A program made the position numbers and the translations under genes. Positions 63,892-64,000 of a DNA stretch of 64,000 nt are shown here, piece by piece. This DNA is from CAYFYS01 sp965202905 (GTDB lineage: Bacteria > Pseudomonadota > Alphaproteobacteria > MPNO01). Within the stretch, counting starts at the first letter, position 1. Every line of letters starts with the position of its first letter. Where the stretch lies: contig OZ241868.1 in the NCBI GenBank assembly GCA_965202905.1, forward strand, positions 3,658,001-3,722,000, in the 5' to 3' direction. The notes under the pieces were generated by a model that was not told the DNA's origin, ran no database searches, and was given only the letters and a program-made list of their open reading frames with translations.

Positions 63892-64000
63892 TCAGTCGAG
63901 TACGAGATTGTCGCGGTGAATGATCTCGTCGCGGCCACGGTAGCCCAGCCGGGCCTCTATTTCACGGCTTTTGTGGCCGATGATCCGTGCCGCGTCGGTG
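63892..64000 (-). CDS. proB: Glutamate 5-kinase C-terminus (partial)
   Basis: The gene enters from the right edge; only the last 35 residues are visible: ARIIGHKSREIEARLGYRGR then DEIIHRDNLVLD. This is the end of the PUA domain of ProB (IIGRKSxEIEAxLGYRGRDExxHRDDLVL). ProB phosphorylates glutamate, the first step of proline synthesis, followed by ProA encoded next. Confidence 0.88.
   Translation of the reverse strand, partial: TDAARIIGHKSREIEARLGYRGRDEIIHRDNLVLD

Overview
The window is GC-rich chromosomal DNA (roughly two-thirds G+C by eye) from an alphaproteobacterium, probably a heterotroph related to the Rhodospirillales or a neighbouring order. The evidence is conserved gene order rather than any single gene: glcDEF; bamD-recN-ligA; ribF-ileS-lspA-DUF3035-M16-M16; an F1-only atpHAGDC operon with no F0 genes attached; and proB-proA-nadD-rsfS-rlmH-envC-ctpA-deacetylase-rppH. 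Genes are densely packed, and 4-nt NTGA stop/start overlaps are common. No tRNA, rRNA, CRISPR array, phage or intact transposase was seen.

Layout. 1-4.7 kb: glycolate oxidase operon (glcD, glcE, glcF, TPR protein) and rpmJ, on the minus strand. 5-10.3 kb: a zeta-class GST (maleylacetoacetate isomerase type), tungstate ABC components TupA and TupC with no permease gene, a small unknown protein, an alpha/beta hydrolase, an SCP2-like protein and panE. 10.2-15.4 kb: bamD, recN and ligA, where ligA reads in frame, without a stop, into a complete RidA. 16-21.6 kb: pmbA, then a decayed stretch in which two lpxK fragments flank a 1.3-kb relic with terminal inverted repeats, then an M23 peptidase and xseA. 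21.6-30 kb: purD, an HpcH/HpaI aldolase, a DctPQM TRAP transporter and two tandem UbiD-family decarboxylases. 30-34.4 kb: tadA, a PuuD-type amidotransferase, rluB, rsmD and mutL. 34.5-42.3 kb: the ribF-ileS-lspA-lipoprotein-M16-M16 run. 42.3-49.1 kb: a catabolic block (Rieske oxygenase behind a five-fold TTGACA repeat, GFA protein, M20 amidohydrolase, acyl-CoA synthetase, HCCA-isomerase-like protein, FAH-family hydrolase). 49.9-54.8 kb: atpHAGDC. 54.8-56.8 kb: a lower-GC island holding a PvuII-type restriction-modification system. 56.9-64 kb: the convergent rppH-to-proB operon.

The most unusual features are these. (1) The PvuII-like island carries two apparently dead enzymes: the endonuclease has an amber codon where PvuII has Trp131, and the methyltransferase is frameshifted and has SLPF in place of its SPPF catalytic motif. 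The controller gene and an operator-like site remain. (2) ligA and ridA are fused in frame, with a Shine-Dalgarno sequence inside the linker. (3) lpxK is a shattered remnant, no waaA lies beside it, and lpxC is absent from its usual place next to bamD, which raises the question of whether this lineage still makes lipid A. (4) nadD and rlmH can only be read full length from CTG codons lying in CTGA overlaps with the upstream stop. (5) Short tandem duplications of 11-21 bp recur through the window, mostly at gene edges.

Functionally the window suggests an aerobic heterotroph that oxidises glycolate, imports carboxylates by TRAP transport and degrades ring-derived acids (UbiD, Rieske, FAH, GST, CoA ligase, aldolase).
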